Positions 36,383-44,618 of a DNA stretch of 64,000 nt are shown here, in pieces. This stretch comes from Nocardioides perillae (GTDB lineage Bacteria; Actinomycetota; Actinomycetes; Propionibacteriales; Nocardioidaceae). The notes beneath the pieces were generated by a model. It was not told the origin of the DNA. It made no database searches and saw nothing but the letters and a program-made list of their open reading frames with translations. Positions within the stretch are counted from its first letter, which is position 1; every line of letters starts with the position of its first letter. Position numbers and translations under genes: made by a program. Where the stretch lies: contig NZ_JACCAC010000001.1 of NCBI RefSeq assembly GCF_013409425.1, positions 1,240,001-1,304,000 of the forward strand. Direction: 5' to 3'.

Positions 36383-37023
36383 CGCGTGCTCCTGACGTGC
36401 TGGGTGCCGGGCGCGGGGTCGTGCGCGGCGCGGGTGGTGGCGTCCCCGGGGCTCGGGGCGCCGGTGGGCAGGTGGGGACCGAGCTCGCGCACCTGGAGGA
36501 CCATCCAGGGGCTGAAGACGGCCGGGGTCGCGGTCACCGCGGTGTGCAGGTCGCCCCAGGCGACCCAGGTGTGCTCCGCCACCTCGGCGGGGTCGGGGCG
36601 CAGCGGCGCGTCGGCGTCGACGACGGCCACGTGCACCGGGCACAGCTCGTGCTCGACCACGCCGCTGGCGTCGACGGCGCGGTAGCGGAAGTCGGGCAGC
36701 ACCGTCGTGACCTCGTCGACCCGCAGGCCGAGCTCCTCGCCGACCCGGCGACGCACGGCGTCGGTCGTGGCCTCGCCCGGGCGGGGGTGGCCGCAGCAGG
36801 AGTTGGTCCACACCCCGGGCCAGGTGCGCTTCGCCAGGGCGCGGCGCGTGAGCAGCGTGCGGCCGGCGCGGTCGAGCACGTGCAGCGAGAAGGCGAGGTG
36901 CAGCGGCGTGTCGGCCGTGTGGACCGCCAGGCGCGGTGCCGTGCCCTGCGGGGCGCCGGACTCGTCGACGAGCACGACCTCGTCGGCCGCCTCGGCGGGC
37001 GCGCGGGTGTCGGTGGTGGGCAC
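36379..37023 (-). CDS. idi: Isopentenyl-diphosphate delta-isomerase (type I, Nudix)
   Basis: A 214-residue type I IPP isomerase interconverting IPP and DMAPP. The active-site Cys is in TNSCCGHPRPGE, the Nudix-like helix is VRRRVGEELGL, and the metal-binding ELCPVHVA segment follows. GTG 37023 is preceded by GAGGAG about 14 bases upstream, and TAGGTT near 37077-37082 is a plausible -10 with a leader. First gene of the minus-strand idi-crtI-crtB operon. The C-terminal 25 residues form a low-complexity tail. Confidence 0.92.
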   Translation of the reverse strand: MPTTDTRAPAEAADEVVLVDESGAPQGTAPRLAVHTADTPLHLAFSLHVLDRAGRTLLTRRALAKRTWPGVWTNSCCGHPRPGEATTDAVRRRVGEELGLRVDEVTTVLPDFRYRAVDASGVVEHELCPVHVAVVDADAPLRPDPAEVAEHTWVAWGDLHTAVTATPAVFSPWMVLQVRELGPHLPTGAPSPGDATTRAAHDPAPGTQHVRSTR

Positions 37024-37208
37024 GGCGGGCAGCAGCTCCTCGAGGTCGGCGTGCGAGGTGGGCGTGGCTCAGGTGCGAACCTAGCGAGCCTCCTCAAGCA
37101 GCGCACGGCTCCGCGCGCCACCCCCCAGAGGAGGGGGCCGTGACGTGCCCGGGGCGGCCGGCGAGCGGCGTACGCCGTGGGGCGGGGTCGGCTGACGCCG
37201 CGAGCGGC

Positions 37209-37880
37209 TCAGAGGACGCCGCGCGTGCGGAACTGCACGCTCAGCCGCGGGCCCGCGTGGGCGACCTTCGGGACGGCGTGCTCCCACGTGCGCTGGCACG
37301 AGCCGCCCATCGCGAGCAGGTCGCCGTGGCCGAGGGTGAACGAGAGCGACGGGCCGCCGCCGCGCGGGCGCAGGGCGAGGCGGCGCGGGTCGCCGAGGCT
37401 GACGATCGCCACGACGGTGTCGTGGGTGGAGCCGCGGCCGATCGTGTCGCCGTGCCAGGCGACCGAGTCGCGGCCGTCGCGGTAGAAGCAGCACCCGGCC
37501 GTGCGGAACGGCTCGCCGAGCTCGGGCAGGTAGTGCGCGCTGAGCGCGTCGCGGGCAGCCTCGAGCGTGGGGTGGGGCAGGGGGCGACCCTCGCCGTAGT
37601 GGCACAGCAGCCGCGGCACCGCGACGACCCGGTCGTACATCTCGCGGCGCTCCTCGCGCCAGGGCACGTCGGCGACCATCGTCGCGAGCACGTCGTCGGC
37701 GTCGGCGAGCCAGTCGCGGCGCACGTCGACCCAGGCGCCGCGGCTGAGCACGGTGCGCTCCACCCGGTCGCCGAGCGGGCGCAGGCGGGAGCGGTCGTCG
37801 GTGCGGTCGTCGGCCTGGTCGTCGGCCTCGTCGAGGCCGAAGAGGGAGGCCTGGAAGTCGGGTGCGTGCGTGGTGCCCAC
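37209..37880 (-). CDS. AlkB-type 2-oxoglutarate/Fe(II)-dependent DNA-alkylation repair dioxygenase
   Basis: A 223-residue AlkB-family enzyme that removes alkyl groups from DNA bases oxidatively. Iron ligands are WHGDT (His and Asp) and WEHAVPK (His); the 2-oxoglutarate arginine is in RLSVQFR. The start GTG 37880 is chosen because a -10 (TAGGAT, minus strand, 37888-37893) ends 7 bases upstream; a longer in-frame form to 37955 would include the promoter. A perfect LexA-type palindrome at 37903-37918 lies over the -35 region, so the gene is probably SOS-induced. Confidence 0.88.
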   Translation of the reverse strand: MGTTHAPDFQASLFGLDEADDQADDRTDDRSRLRPLGDRVERTVLSRGAWVDVRRDWLADADDVLATMVADVPWREERREMYDRVVAVPRLLCHYGEGRPLPHPTLEAARDALSAHYLPELGEPFRTAGCCFYRDGRDSVAWHGDTIGRGSTHDTVVAIVSLGDPRRLALRPRGGGPSLSFTLGHGDLLAMGGSCQRTWEHAVPKVAHAGPRLSVQFRTRGVL

Positions 37881-37887
37881 GGGGTGG

Positions 37888-37893
37888 ATCCTA
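37888..37893 (-). promoter_or_regulatory. -10 element of the alkB-type gene
   Basis: On the minus strand TAGGAT ends 7 bases before GTG 37880, implying a leaderless mRNA. It lies next to the SOS box at 37903-37918. Confidence 0.5.
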
Positions 37894-37902
37894 CGCCGTC
37901 GG

Positions 37903-37918
37903 TCGAACGGGTGTTCGA
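37903..37918. promoter_or_regulatory. LexA (SOS) box
   Basis: TCGAAC-GGGT-GTTCGA is a perfect 6+6 palindrome matching the Gram-positive/actinobacterial SOS box CGAAC-N4-GTTCG. It spans the -35 region of the AlkB-type gene. It is more than 100 bases from the GntR start, so AlkB is the likelier target. Confidence 0.8.
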
Positions 37919-38000
37919 GGACGGGCGGCGCGGGCGGCCCTCGGCGCGGGACCAAAGGCCCGGGTGCGGGTGCGAACGGCGGGCAATTGCGGCGTTCTGC

Positions 38001-38018
38001 GGTCTAGTCGTCTGGTCG
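38001..38018. promoter_or_regulatory. Candidate GntR operator
   Basis: GGTCTAGTCGTCTGGTC contains two GTCT-type half-sites and resembles part of the DasR-like TGGTCTAGACCA operator. It sits upstream of a possible -10 (TACGTT, 38023-38028). Autoregulation is a guess. Confidence 0.3.
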
Positions 38019-38094
38019 TCGCTACGTTCCTCCCGTGAGACAGCAGGTGACGACGGCACGACGGCACGAGCCCGTGCGGAGCAGGGAGACCCAG

Positions 38095-38799
38095 GTGAGC
38101 GAGGCCCCGGCCCTCAAGCACGTGCAGGTCCGCGAGTACGTCCGCGCCCTCTGCGAGGGGGCGCCCCCCGGCAGCGCCGCGCCGTCCGAGCGCGAGCTGG
38201 TGCAGCGCTTCGGCGTCGCCCGCATGACGGTGCGCCAGGCGATGGACTCGCTGGTCAACGAGGGCCTGCTGGAGCGCATGCCCGGGCGCGGCACGTTCGT
38301 CGCCAAGCCGAAGGGCGAGGTGGGTCGCCTCACCTCCTACACCGAGGACATGGCCAAGCGCGGCCTGCTCCCCGAGAGCTCGACGCTGCTGGCCCGCCGC
38401 GAGCAGGCCGGCCCCGGCGTCGCCCGTGCCCTCGACATCACCGAGGGCGACGCGGTCATCCACTGGAAGCGGCTGCGCCGCGCCGACGGCGCCCCGATGT
38501 GCATCGAGGACGCCTACCTCAACGAGGTCATCCTGCCCGGCTTCCTGCAGTCGGGCATGCCGACCAGCCTCTACGACGCCCTCGAGGCCCGCGGCCTGCG
38601 GCCCACCTGGGCCGAGGACTCCGTGAGCGCCGACGTCGCGAACGACGACGAGGCCGCGCTGCTCGACGTGGAGGCCGGTGCGCCGGTGCTCCGCGTCGCG
38701 CGCCGCGCGCTGCACGAGGACAAGTGCGTCGAGGTCTCGCGCTCGGTCTTCCGCGCCGACCGCATGACGGTCTACGTGCAGTTCGCCGACGCCCGCTGA
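38095..38799 (+). CDS. GntR family transcriptional regulator (HutC/UTRA type)
   Basis: A 234-residue repressor: an N-terminal winged helix (about 8-75, with PSERELVQRFGVARMTVRQAMDSL shortened here to its core SERELVQRFGVARMT) and a C-terminal UTRA effector domain (about 85-230). GMPTSLYDALEARG and the ending TVYVQFAD fit the HutC group, whose members sense sugar phosphates or amino acid derivatives. GTG 38095 has AGGGAG 8 bases upstream. GTG 38035 adds 20 residues and has a -10 six bases before it, so a leaderless longer form is possible. The target genes are not obvious. Confidence 0.85.
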   Translation: MSEAPALKHVQVREYVRALCEGAPPGSAAPSERELVQRFGVARMTVRQAMDSLVNEGLLERMPGRGTFVAKPKGEVGRLTSYTEDMAKRGLLPESSTLLARREQAGPGVARALDITEGDAVIHWKRLRRADGAPMCIEDAYLNEVILPGFLQSGMPTSLYDALEARGLRPTWAEDSVSADVANDDEAALLDVEAGAPVLRVARRALHEDKCVEVSRSVFRADRMTVYVQFADAR

Positions 38800-38842
38800 C
38801 CCCGCCCGGACGCCGCCCGCTGACCCCTCGCCCCGCCGTACT

Positions 38843-38908
38843 GGCGCAATTGCTGACTTGTCGCCCCGTTACGCGTCGGTAACCGGGCGACAACCCAGCA
38901 ATTGCACC
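38843..38908. terminator. Long hairpin between convergent genes
   Basis: GGCGCAATTGCTG (38843-38855) pairs with CAGCAATTGCACC (38896-38908) with one mismatch; inside, TTGTCGCCC pairs with GGGCGACAA and GTTAC with GTAAC around loop GCGTCG. It lies between the stops of the GntR gene (38799) and the small minus-strand gene (38923), so it probably terminates both. Confidence 0.7.
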
Positions 38909-38922
38909 GGCCGGCGGCCGGG

Positions 38923-39273
38923 TCAGGAGGCGGCGGCGAGCTCGCCGAGGCGGGCGACGACCTGGCTGGTCTCCTCGCACACCCAGTGCGGGTCGGGGCC
39001 GCCGAGCTCGGGGGTGATGTGCAGCGGGTGCAGCGGCGCCTCGGGCGGGCAGCCGACGCACACGGGCCAGCGCTCCCCGCGGTCGATCAGCGCGTCCTGG
39101 ACGTCCTGGGCGACGAGCCCGGCGACGTACGCCTCGCCGTCGGGCCACTGCTCGGCCCACCACCGGCGCGCCACCATCGCCTCCTCCAGCGCCGAGACCG
39201 CCGCGGGGAGGGCCATGCCGCGGGCCTGCAGGTCGGCGAGCACGCGGGCCCGGGAGTCGAAGAGCAGGTCCAT
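38923..39273 (-). CDS. Conserved hypothetical protein, possible zinc site
   Basis: A 116-residue protein not assigned to a named family. It begins MDLLFDSRARVLADLQARG, has a helical N-terminal half and a C-terminal segment with CVGC, two histidines and a further Cys (HWVCEE) that could bind zinc. ATG 39273 is the natural start; no clear ribosome site. It is isolated between a convergent GntR gene and the divergent cutC-like gene. Confidence 0.6.
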   Translation of the reverse strand: MDLLFDSRARVLADLQARGMALPAAVSALEEAMVARRWWAEQWPDGEAYVAGLVAQDVQDALIDRGERWPVCVGCPPEAPLHPLHITPELGGPDPHWVCEETSQVVARLGELAAAS

Positions 39274-39384
39274 CGGGCCATCGTGTCAGCCGCCCCCACA
39301 CCCACCGGCGCCTCCCGCCCACCCACCCCGACGGCGCTCGACCCCGCGCCGGTGCGGTGGCGGCCCCGCAGGGGTCGACGGGCC

Positions 39385-39390
39385 TAGTCT
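39385..39390 (+). promoter_or_regulatory. -10 element of a leaderless gene (CutC-like)
   Basis: TAGTCT ends 7 bases before GTG 39398; no ribosome site is present. Confidence 0.45.
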
Positions 39391-39397
39391 CGGAGTC

Positions 39398-40153
39398 GTG
39401 CAGGCAGCGGAGGACCGGGTCGAGGGGCGCGCGGCGCTGCTCGAGGTCGCCGTCGACCACCCGCGCGACGTGCCCGGCGCGGTCGAGGGCGGGGCCGACC
39501 GGCTGCTGCTCGCCGACCGCACGCGTGACCGCACGACCGGCCTCGCGCCCGAGCCCGCGACGGTCGCGGCCGTCTGCCGCGACGCCGCGGTGCCGGTCCA
39601 CGTCGTGCTGCGCCTCAGCGATGGCTGGTCGACCACGGGCGGCGAGCTGGCGCGGCTCGTGGGACTGGCCCGCGACTACCTCGAACGCGGGGCGGCCGGG
39701 CTGGCCTTCGGCTTCCTCGACACCGACCTCGAGGTCGCCGCCGACGTGTGCGCCCACCTCGCGGCCGCGCTGCCCGGGGTGCCGTGGACCTTCCACGAGG
39801 CCTTCGACGCCGCCCTCGACCCGCGGCGCTCGTGGCGGCGGGTCCGCGACCTGCCGGGGCTCGCCGGGGTGCGCTCGGCGGGCTCCCCGCGCGGTCTGGC
39901 CGTCGGCTACGACGACCTGCTCGCCCTCGTCGAGGCCGACCCGGACCTCGCCGCCCTCCTGGTCACCGGCGCGGGGCTGGCCGGCGAGCACGTGCCGTGG
40001 CTGCTGCGCGCCGGCGTCACGGCGTACGCCGTGGGGCCGCAGGTGCGTCCCGGCGGCTCGCCACGGGCCTACGTCGACGCCGGCCTGGTGCGCTCGTGGC
40101 GGCTGCTGCTCGACCGCGCGCCGGGCCGCGCCACCGGCCGCGCGCCCGCCTGA
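39398..40153 (+). CDS. CutC family protein
   Basis: A 251-residue TIM-barrel protein of the CutC family, named for copper homeostasis although that role is disputed. LEVAVDHPRDVPGAVEGGADRLLL shortened to its key part VEGGADRLLL is the family signature, followed by VPVHVVLRL, FGFLD, TFHEAFDAALDP and VRSAGSPRGL. GTG 39398 is supported by a -10 hexamer 7 bases upstream. Its stop overlaps the ATG of the DUF4031-peptidase gene (TGATG), so the two are coupled. Confidence 0.85.
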   Translation: MQAAEDRVEGRAALLEVAVDHPRDVPGAVEGGADRLLLADRTRDRTTGLAPEPATVAAVCRDAAVPVHVVLRLSDGWSTTGGELARLVGLARDYLERGAAGLAFGFLDTDLEVAADVCAHLAAALPGVPWTFHEAFDAALDPRRSWRRVRDLPGLAGVRSAGSPRGLAVGYDDLLALVEADPDLAALLVTGAGLAGEHVPWLLRAGVTAYAVGPQVRPGGSPRAYVDAGLVRSWRLLLDRAPGRATGRAPA

Positions 40154-41349
40154 TGCTGCTCATCGACCCGCCGGGGGTGCACGGGCCCGGCGGTGGCCTG
40201 TGGTCCCACCTGGCCAGCGACGCCTCCTACGAGGAGCTGCACGACTTCGCCGCCTCGCTCGGCATCCCGCGGCGCGGCTTCGACGGCGACCACTACGACG
40301 TGCCGGCGGTGCTGCACGACCGGGTGGTCGCCGCCGGCGCGGTGCCCGTGAGCTCGCGCGAGCTCGCGGCCCGCCTCGTGGCGGCCGGGCTGCGCCGCCG
40401 CCGCACCGGTCGCCCCGGGCGCCGGGCCGTGGGCCGCGTCCTGCTCGCCCCGCCCCCGTTGCGCCCGGGCGCACGCGTCGCCGTCGTCGCCCCGAGCGGT
40501 CCCGTCGACCCCGCACGCCTGGCCGCGGGCGTGGCGCTCCTCCGCGACTGGGGCCTGGTCGTCGACGAGCCGGTGCTGCCGCCGCCGGGGGAGCAGCCCT
40601 GGCTCGCCTCGACCGACGCGGAGCGGGCGGCCGACCTCGAGCGTGCGTGGCTCGACGAGGGCGTCGACGCGGTGTGGTGCGCCCGCGGCGGCTCGGGAGC
40701 CCACCGGGTCGTCGACCTGCTCGACTGGACCGCGCTCCTCGAGGTCCGCCCGCCGCTGCTCGTCGGCTTCTCCGACACCACCGCCCTGCACGAGGCGGTG
40801 GCCTCGCGGCTGGGCCTGGTCACCGTGCACGGCCCGGTCGTCGCGATGCTGCCCGACCTCGACCCCGCCGCGCTCGCCGCCACCCGGGCGCTGGTGCTCG
40901 AGGGGCGCGTCGACGACCTCCTCGGCGCACCGCTGCTGCCGGGCCGCGCCGAGGGGCCGCTCGTCGGCGGCAACCTCACGGTGCTCGCCGCGGGTGCGGG
41001 CACCCCGACCTCGCGCCCGGCCCGCGGCTGTGTGGCGGTGCTCGAGGACGTCGCGGAGCCGGCGTACCGCCTCGACCGCGCGCTCACGCAGCTGCTGCGC
41101 GCCGGGTGGTTCGACGGGGTGCACGGGGTGGCGTGCGGGGCGTTCACCGACTGCGGCGACCCGGCCGTCGTGCGTTCGCTGCTGCGGGCGCGGCTGGCCC
41201 CGCTCGGCGTGCCCGTGGTCGTCGACCTCCCGGTGGGCCACCAGCCCGCGAACCGGCCACTGCCGCTCGGCGCGCGCGCCGCCCTCGACGGCGACGCGGG
41301 CGTGCTGCGGGTGCCCGACCCGCTCGGCCCCGGGGCCGGCCGGTCCTAG
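40153..41349 (+). CDS. DUF4031 domain fused to LD-carboxypeptidase (peptidase S66)
   Basis: A 398-residue two-domain protein. Residues 1-85 are DUF4031 (MLLIDPPGVHGPGG...GDHYDVP). Residues 105-395 are an S66 LD-carboxypeptidase of the LdcA type that removes the terminal D-Ala of murein tetrapeptides. The nucleophile is probably S207 in the VGFSDTTALH elbow; the Glu is in VLEDVAEPAYRLDRAL and the His in PVGHQPANRPLPLG. DUF4031 usually stands alone, so the fusion is notable. The enzyme has no signal peptide, in keeping with cytoplasmic recycling. It overlaps the convergent oxygenase gene by 4 bases. Confidence 0.85.
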   Translation: MLLIDPPGVHGPGGGLWSHLASDASYEELHDFAASLGIPRRGFDGDHYDVPAVLHDRVVAAGAVPVSSRELAARLVAAGLRRRRTGRPGRRAVGRVLLAPPPLRPGARVAVVAPSGPVDPARLAAGVALLRDWGLVVDEPVLPPPGEQPWLASTDAERAADLERAWLDEGVDAVWCARGGSGAHRVVDLLDWTALLEVRPPLLVGFSDTTALHEAVASRLGLVTVHGPVVAMLPDLDPAALAATRALVLEGRVDDLLGAPLLPGRAEGPLVGGNLTVLAAGAGTPTSRPARGCVAVLEDVAEPAYRLDRALTQLLRAGWFDGVHGVACGAFTDCGDPAVVRSLLRARLAPLGVPVVVDLPVGHQPANRPLPLGARAALDGDAGVLRVPDPLGPGAGRS

Positions 41350-42311
41350 GCCGGGTGGGCCGCCGCGCTCGTGACGTGCCCGGCGGCCGTCGCGGTCGTG
41401 GCCTGGGCCCGCTCGCGCGCCTCGGCGCCCGCCTCGGCCCCGGCCGACAGCGCCCAGCGGATCGTGCGGGTGAGCACCTCGCCGACCAGCGGCGCCACGG
41501 TGCGGTCGAGCGGGGGCAGGTCGGGCAGGCCGAGCGGCTCGCGGGTCCAGCGCGGCATCATCGCGACCGCCGACACGACCAGGCCGTAGTAGGCCGGACG
41601 GGCCAGCAGCGGCAGCGGCGGGCGCCACAGCAGGAAGGCGATCGCGTCGCGGGCGTGCTCGGTGCCGGCGAGCTCGGGACCGTAGTCGGCGAGCACCTGC
41701 GCCAGCGCGGCCTCGGTCTGCGGAGGGTCGAGCACGCCGAGGCGGGCGGCGACCTCGCCGGCCTGGCGGACGTACTCGTCGCGGCCGGCCTGGTCGAGCG
41801 GCCGCGCGCCGTAGCGCTGGTGCGCCCGCAGGAAGGAGTCGACCTCCGCGGCGTGCACCCAGGCGAGCAGGTGCGGGTCGGAGGCGGTGTACGCCGTGCC
41901 GTCCGGCATCTCGCCCCGGATCCGGTCGTGGATGCGGGCGACCGCGGTCACCGCCTGCTGGGCGTGCTCGGCGGTGCCGAAGGTGGTGACGGCGAGGTAG
42001 GTGCTGGTGCGCGCGAGGCGGCCCCACAGGTCGCCGCGGAAGCCCGAGTGCTCAGCCACCGCGGTCATCGCGACCGGGTGCAGGCTCTGGAGCATCAGTG
42101 CGCGCAGGCCACCGACGAACATGCTCGCGTCGCCGTGCACCCGCGCGATCGGGGAGTCGGGCGCGAACCACCGCGGGCCCGGCGTGCCGTGGATGCGGTC
42201 GCGCTGGCGCGGCCCGTCCTCGCCCGCCACGCGCTCGAAGATGACCGCGCCCAGCCGGTCGCGCACCGCGCGGGGCGTCGGGATCGGCAGCGGCAGGCTC
42301 ACGCCGACCAT
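41346..42311 (-). CDS. Oxygenase MpaB family protein (DUF2236)
   Basis: A protein of about 321 residues in the DUF2236/MpaB-like family, haem-binding oxygenases related to latex-clearing protein. GLRALMLQSLHPVAMTAVAEHS carries the signature histidine (LMLQSLHP), and TAYTASDPHLLAWVHAAEVDSFL the second conserved region. The substrate is unknown. ATG 42311 is preferred; an upstream TTG 42329 is possible. No strong ribosome site. A hairpin repeat cluster begins 30 bases upstream. Confidence 0.8.
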   Translation of the reverse strand: MVGVSLPLPIPTPRAVRDRLGAVIFERVAGEDGPRQRDRIHGTPGPRWFAPDSPIARVHGDASMFVGGLRALMLQSLHPVAMTAVAEHSGFRGDLWGRLARTSTYLAVTTFGTAEHAQQAVTAVARIHDRIRGEMPDGTAYTASDPHLLAWVHAAEVDSFLRAHQRYGARPLDQAGRDEYVRQAGEVAARLGVLDPPQTEAALAQVLADYGPELAGTEHARDAIAFLLWRPPLPLLARPAYYGLVVSAVAMMPRWTREPLGLPDLPPLDRTVAPLVGEVLTRTIRWALSAGAEAGAEARERAQATTATAAGHVTSAAAHPA

Positions 42312-42340
42312 GGTGCCGGGGGTGGCCAAGGCCCGGTGTC

Positions 42341-42427
42341 GGAGTCACCGGCTGACCGGTGACTCCTGCACTTGTGGCCCGAGAACTCGGGCCACAAGTG
42401 TCAGAGTCACCGGTCGACCGGTGACTC
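42341..42427. repeat. 78-bp hairpin repeat, copy 3 (symmetrical variant)
   Basis: Hairpin A (42341-42366) and hairpin B (arms CTGCACTTGTGGCCCGAG type, 42366-42398) match the other copies, but the usual tail is replaced by a second A-type hairpin at 42404-42427, a perfect 24-base palindrome. The whole element is nearly symmetrical and ends about 12 bases from the stop of the helicase gene (42439, minus strand). Confidence 0.85.
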
Positions 42428-42438
42428 CTGCAGCCACC

Positions 42439-44079
42439 TCAGGCCGGCAGGTCCTCCGCGTCCACGATGCGGTAGGCGTAGCCCTGCTCGGCGAGGAAGC
42501 GCTGGCGGTTCTGGGCGAAGTCGGCGTCGACCGTGTCACGGGACACGACGGTGTAGAAGCGCGCGACCTTGCCGTCGCGGCCGGGGCGCAGGAGCCGGCC
42601 GAGGCGCTGGGCCTCCTCCTGGCGGGAGCCGAAGGACCCCGACACCTGCACCGCCACCTCGGCGGAGGGCAGGTCGATGGAGAAGTTCGCGACCTTCGAG
42701 ACCACCAGCAACCCCAGCTCGCCGGAGCGGAAGGCCTGGAAGAGCCGCTGCCGCTCCTTGACCGGGGTGTCGCCCTTGATGACGGGGGCGTCGAGGGCGG
42801 CGGCGAGCTCGTCGAGCTGTTCGATGTACTGCCCGATCACCAGCGTCGGCTGGCCGGCGTGCTGCGCGACCAGCTCGCGCACCACCTCGGTCTTGCGGTG
42901 GGTGCAGGCGGCCAGCCGGTAGCGCTCCTCGGGCTCGGCGGTGGCGTAGGCCAGCCGCTCGCCCTCGGGCAGGCTGACGCGCACCTCGACGCAGTCGGCG
43001 GGCGCGATCCAGCCCTGCGCCTCGATGTCCTTCCACGGCGCGTCGTAGCGCTTGGGCCCGATGAGCGAGAAGACGTCGCCCTCGCGGCCGTCCTCGCGCA
43101 CGAGCGTCGCGGTGAGGCCGATGCGGCGGCGCGCCTGCAGGTTGGCGGTCATGCGGAAGATCGGCGCCGGCAGCAGGTGCACCTCGTCGTAGACGATGAG
43201 GCCCCAGTCGCGGGCGTCGAGGAGCTCGAGGTGGGGGTACGCGCCCTTCCGCTTGGTGGTCAGCACCTGGTAGGTCGCGATCGTGACCGGGCGGACCTCC
43301 TTGACCGAGCCGGAGTACTCGCCGATCTCGTCCTCGGTGAGCGAGGTGCGCTTGACCAGCTCGTCCTTCCACTGCCGCGCCGAGACGGTGTTGGTGACGA
43401 GGATCAGCGTGGTGGCCTGCGCCTGGGCCATGGAGGCGGCGCCGACCAGCGTCTTGCCCGCCCCGCAGGGCAGGACCACGACGCCGGAGCCGCCGTGCCA
43501 GAACGACTCGGCCGCCTCGCGCTGGTAGTCGCGCAGCGACCAGCCCTCCTCGGCCAGCGCGATCGGGTGGGCCTCGCCGTCGACGTAGCCGGCGTAGTCC
43601 TCGGCCGGCCAGCCGAGCTTGAGCAGCGCCTGCTTGAGGTTGCCGCGCTCCGAGCCGTGCACCACCACGGTGTCGTCGTCGAGCCGCTCGCCGAGCATGC
43701 CCTGCACCTTCTTGGCCCGCAGGACCTCCTCGAGCACCGGCCGGTCGGTCGAGGTCATCACGAGCCCGTGGGTCGGGTGCTTCTCGAGGCGCAGCCGGCC
43801 GTAGCGCGCCATCGTCTCCGCGACGTCGACGAGCAGCGCGTGGGGCACGGCGTACCGGCTGTAGGTGAGCAGCGTGTCGACGACCTGCTCGGCGTCGTGA
43901 CCGGCGGCGCGGGCGTTCCACAGCCCGAGCGGCGTCAGGCGGTAGGTGTGGACGTGCTCGGGGCTGCGCTCGAGCTCGGCGAAGGGGGCGATCGCCTTGC
44001 GGCAGTCGTAGGCGCGCTCGTGGTCGACCTCGAGCAGCAGCGTCTTGTCGGACTGGACGATGAGGGGGCCGTCGGTCAC
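42439..44079 (-). CDS. XPB-type DNA repair helicase
   Basis: A 546-residue superfamily 2 helicase like bacterial XPB. Walker A is LPCGAGKTL, the DEVH box is VYDEVHLLPAP, motif III GLTATLVREDGREGD, and the C-terminal helicase domain has SKVANFSIDLPSA and QRLGRLLRPGRDG. The N-terminal 150 residues form the XPB damage-recognition-like domain. Probable role: duplex unwinding in repair or transcription-coupled processes. GTG 44079 overlaps the CGNR gene stop by 4 bases. It is followed by a 78-bp-family repeat. Confidence 0.92.
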   Translation of the reverse strand: MTDGPLIVQSDKTLLLEVDHERAYDCRKAIAPFAELERSPEHVHTYRLTPLGLWNARAAGHDAEQVVDTLLTYSRYAVPHALLVDVAETMARYGRLRLEKHPTHGLVMTSTDRPVLEEVLRAKKVQGMLGERLDDDTVVVHGSERGNLKQALLKLGWPAEDYAGYVDGEAHPIALAEEGWSLRDYQREAAESFWHGGSGVVVLPCGAGKTLVGAASMAQAQATTLILVTNTVSARQWKDELVKRTSLTEDEIGEYSGSVKEVRPVTIATYQVLTTKRKGAYPHLELLDARDWGLIVYDEVHLLPAPIFRMTANLQARRRIGLTATLVREDGREGDVFSLIGPKRYDAPWKDIEAQGWIAPADCVEVRVSLPEGERLAYATAEPEERYRLAACTHRKTEVVRELVAQHAGQPTLVIGQYIEQLDELAAALDAPVIKGDTPVKERQRLFQAFRSGELGLLVVSKVANFSIDLPSAEVAVQVSGSFGSRQEEAQRLGRLLRPGRDGKVARFYTVVSRDTVDADFAQNRQRFLAEQGYAYRIVDAEDLPA

Positions 44080-44609
44080 GACGCCGCCCTGGCCGCGGCG
44101 CGGCGGCGCGCGCGGTAGGCCGCGACGTTGGCCCGCGAGGAGCAGCGCTCGGAGCAGTAGCGGCGCGAGGAGTTGGGCGAGGTGTCGACGTAGACCTCCT
44201 CGCACCGCTCGGCGCCGCAGACGCCGAGCCGGGTGGCGCCGAGGTCGCACACGAGCGTGGCGAGGCCCAGCAGCGCCTCGCCGGTCAGCTGCTCGGCGAC
44301 CCCGGCGTCGCGGTGGGCGACGTGCAGGTGCAGGTCGGTGCCGTCGTGGGCGCTGATGACCGGGGCGACGGGGTGGCGGGCGAGCAGCGCGTTGAGGCCC
44401 GTCACGACCTCGTCGACGCGGCCCTCGCCGGACGCCGCGAAGACCGGGCGCAGGTCGGTCTGGAGCCGCCGCAGGTCGCGGGCGTCGCGCTCGGTGGCGC
44501 GCGCCTGCAGCCGCGGGCGGCCCGCGAGGTGGGCGCGCAGGGCGTCGAGCGAGCCGAGGTCGGCGTTGAGCAGGCCCGCCGAGGCCTCGGCGTAGCGCAC
44601 GAAGTCCAT
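44076..44609 (-). CDS. CGNR zinc finger domain-containing protein
   Basis: A 177-residue protein: an N-terminal ABATE-like helical domain (LLNADLGSLDALRAHLAG) and a C-terminal zinc finger with C-GAERC and CSERCSSRANVAAYRARRR. The name-giving CGNR is here CSSR, a degenerate form seen in many actinobacterial members. Such proteins are predicted stress or transcription regulators. On the minus strand TAGGCT ends 6 bases before ATG 44609, suggesting a leaderless mRNA. It is coupled to the XPB helicase gene. Confidence 0.85.
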   Translation of the reverse strand: MDFVRYAEASAGLLNADLGSLDALRAHLAGRPRLQARATERDARDLRRLQTDLRPVFAASGEGRVDEVVTGLNALLARHPVAPVISAHDGTDLHLHVAHRDAGVAEQLTGEALLGLATLVCDLGATRLGVCGAERCEEVYVDTSPNSSRRYCSERCSSRANVAAYRARRRAAARAAS

Positions 44610-44618
44610 GCCGCCAGC

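Noticed and set aside
37903..37918. Assigning the SOS box to the GntR gene
   Set aside because: It is over 100 bases from that start but directly over the -35 of the AlkB-type gene.
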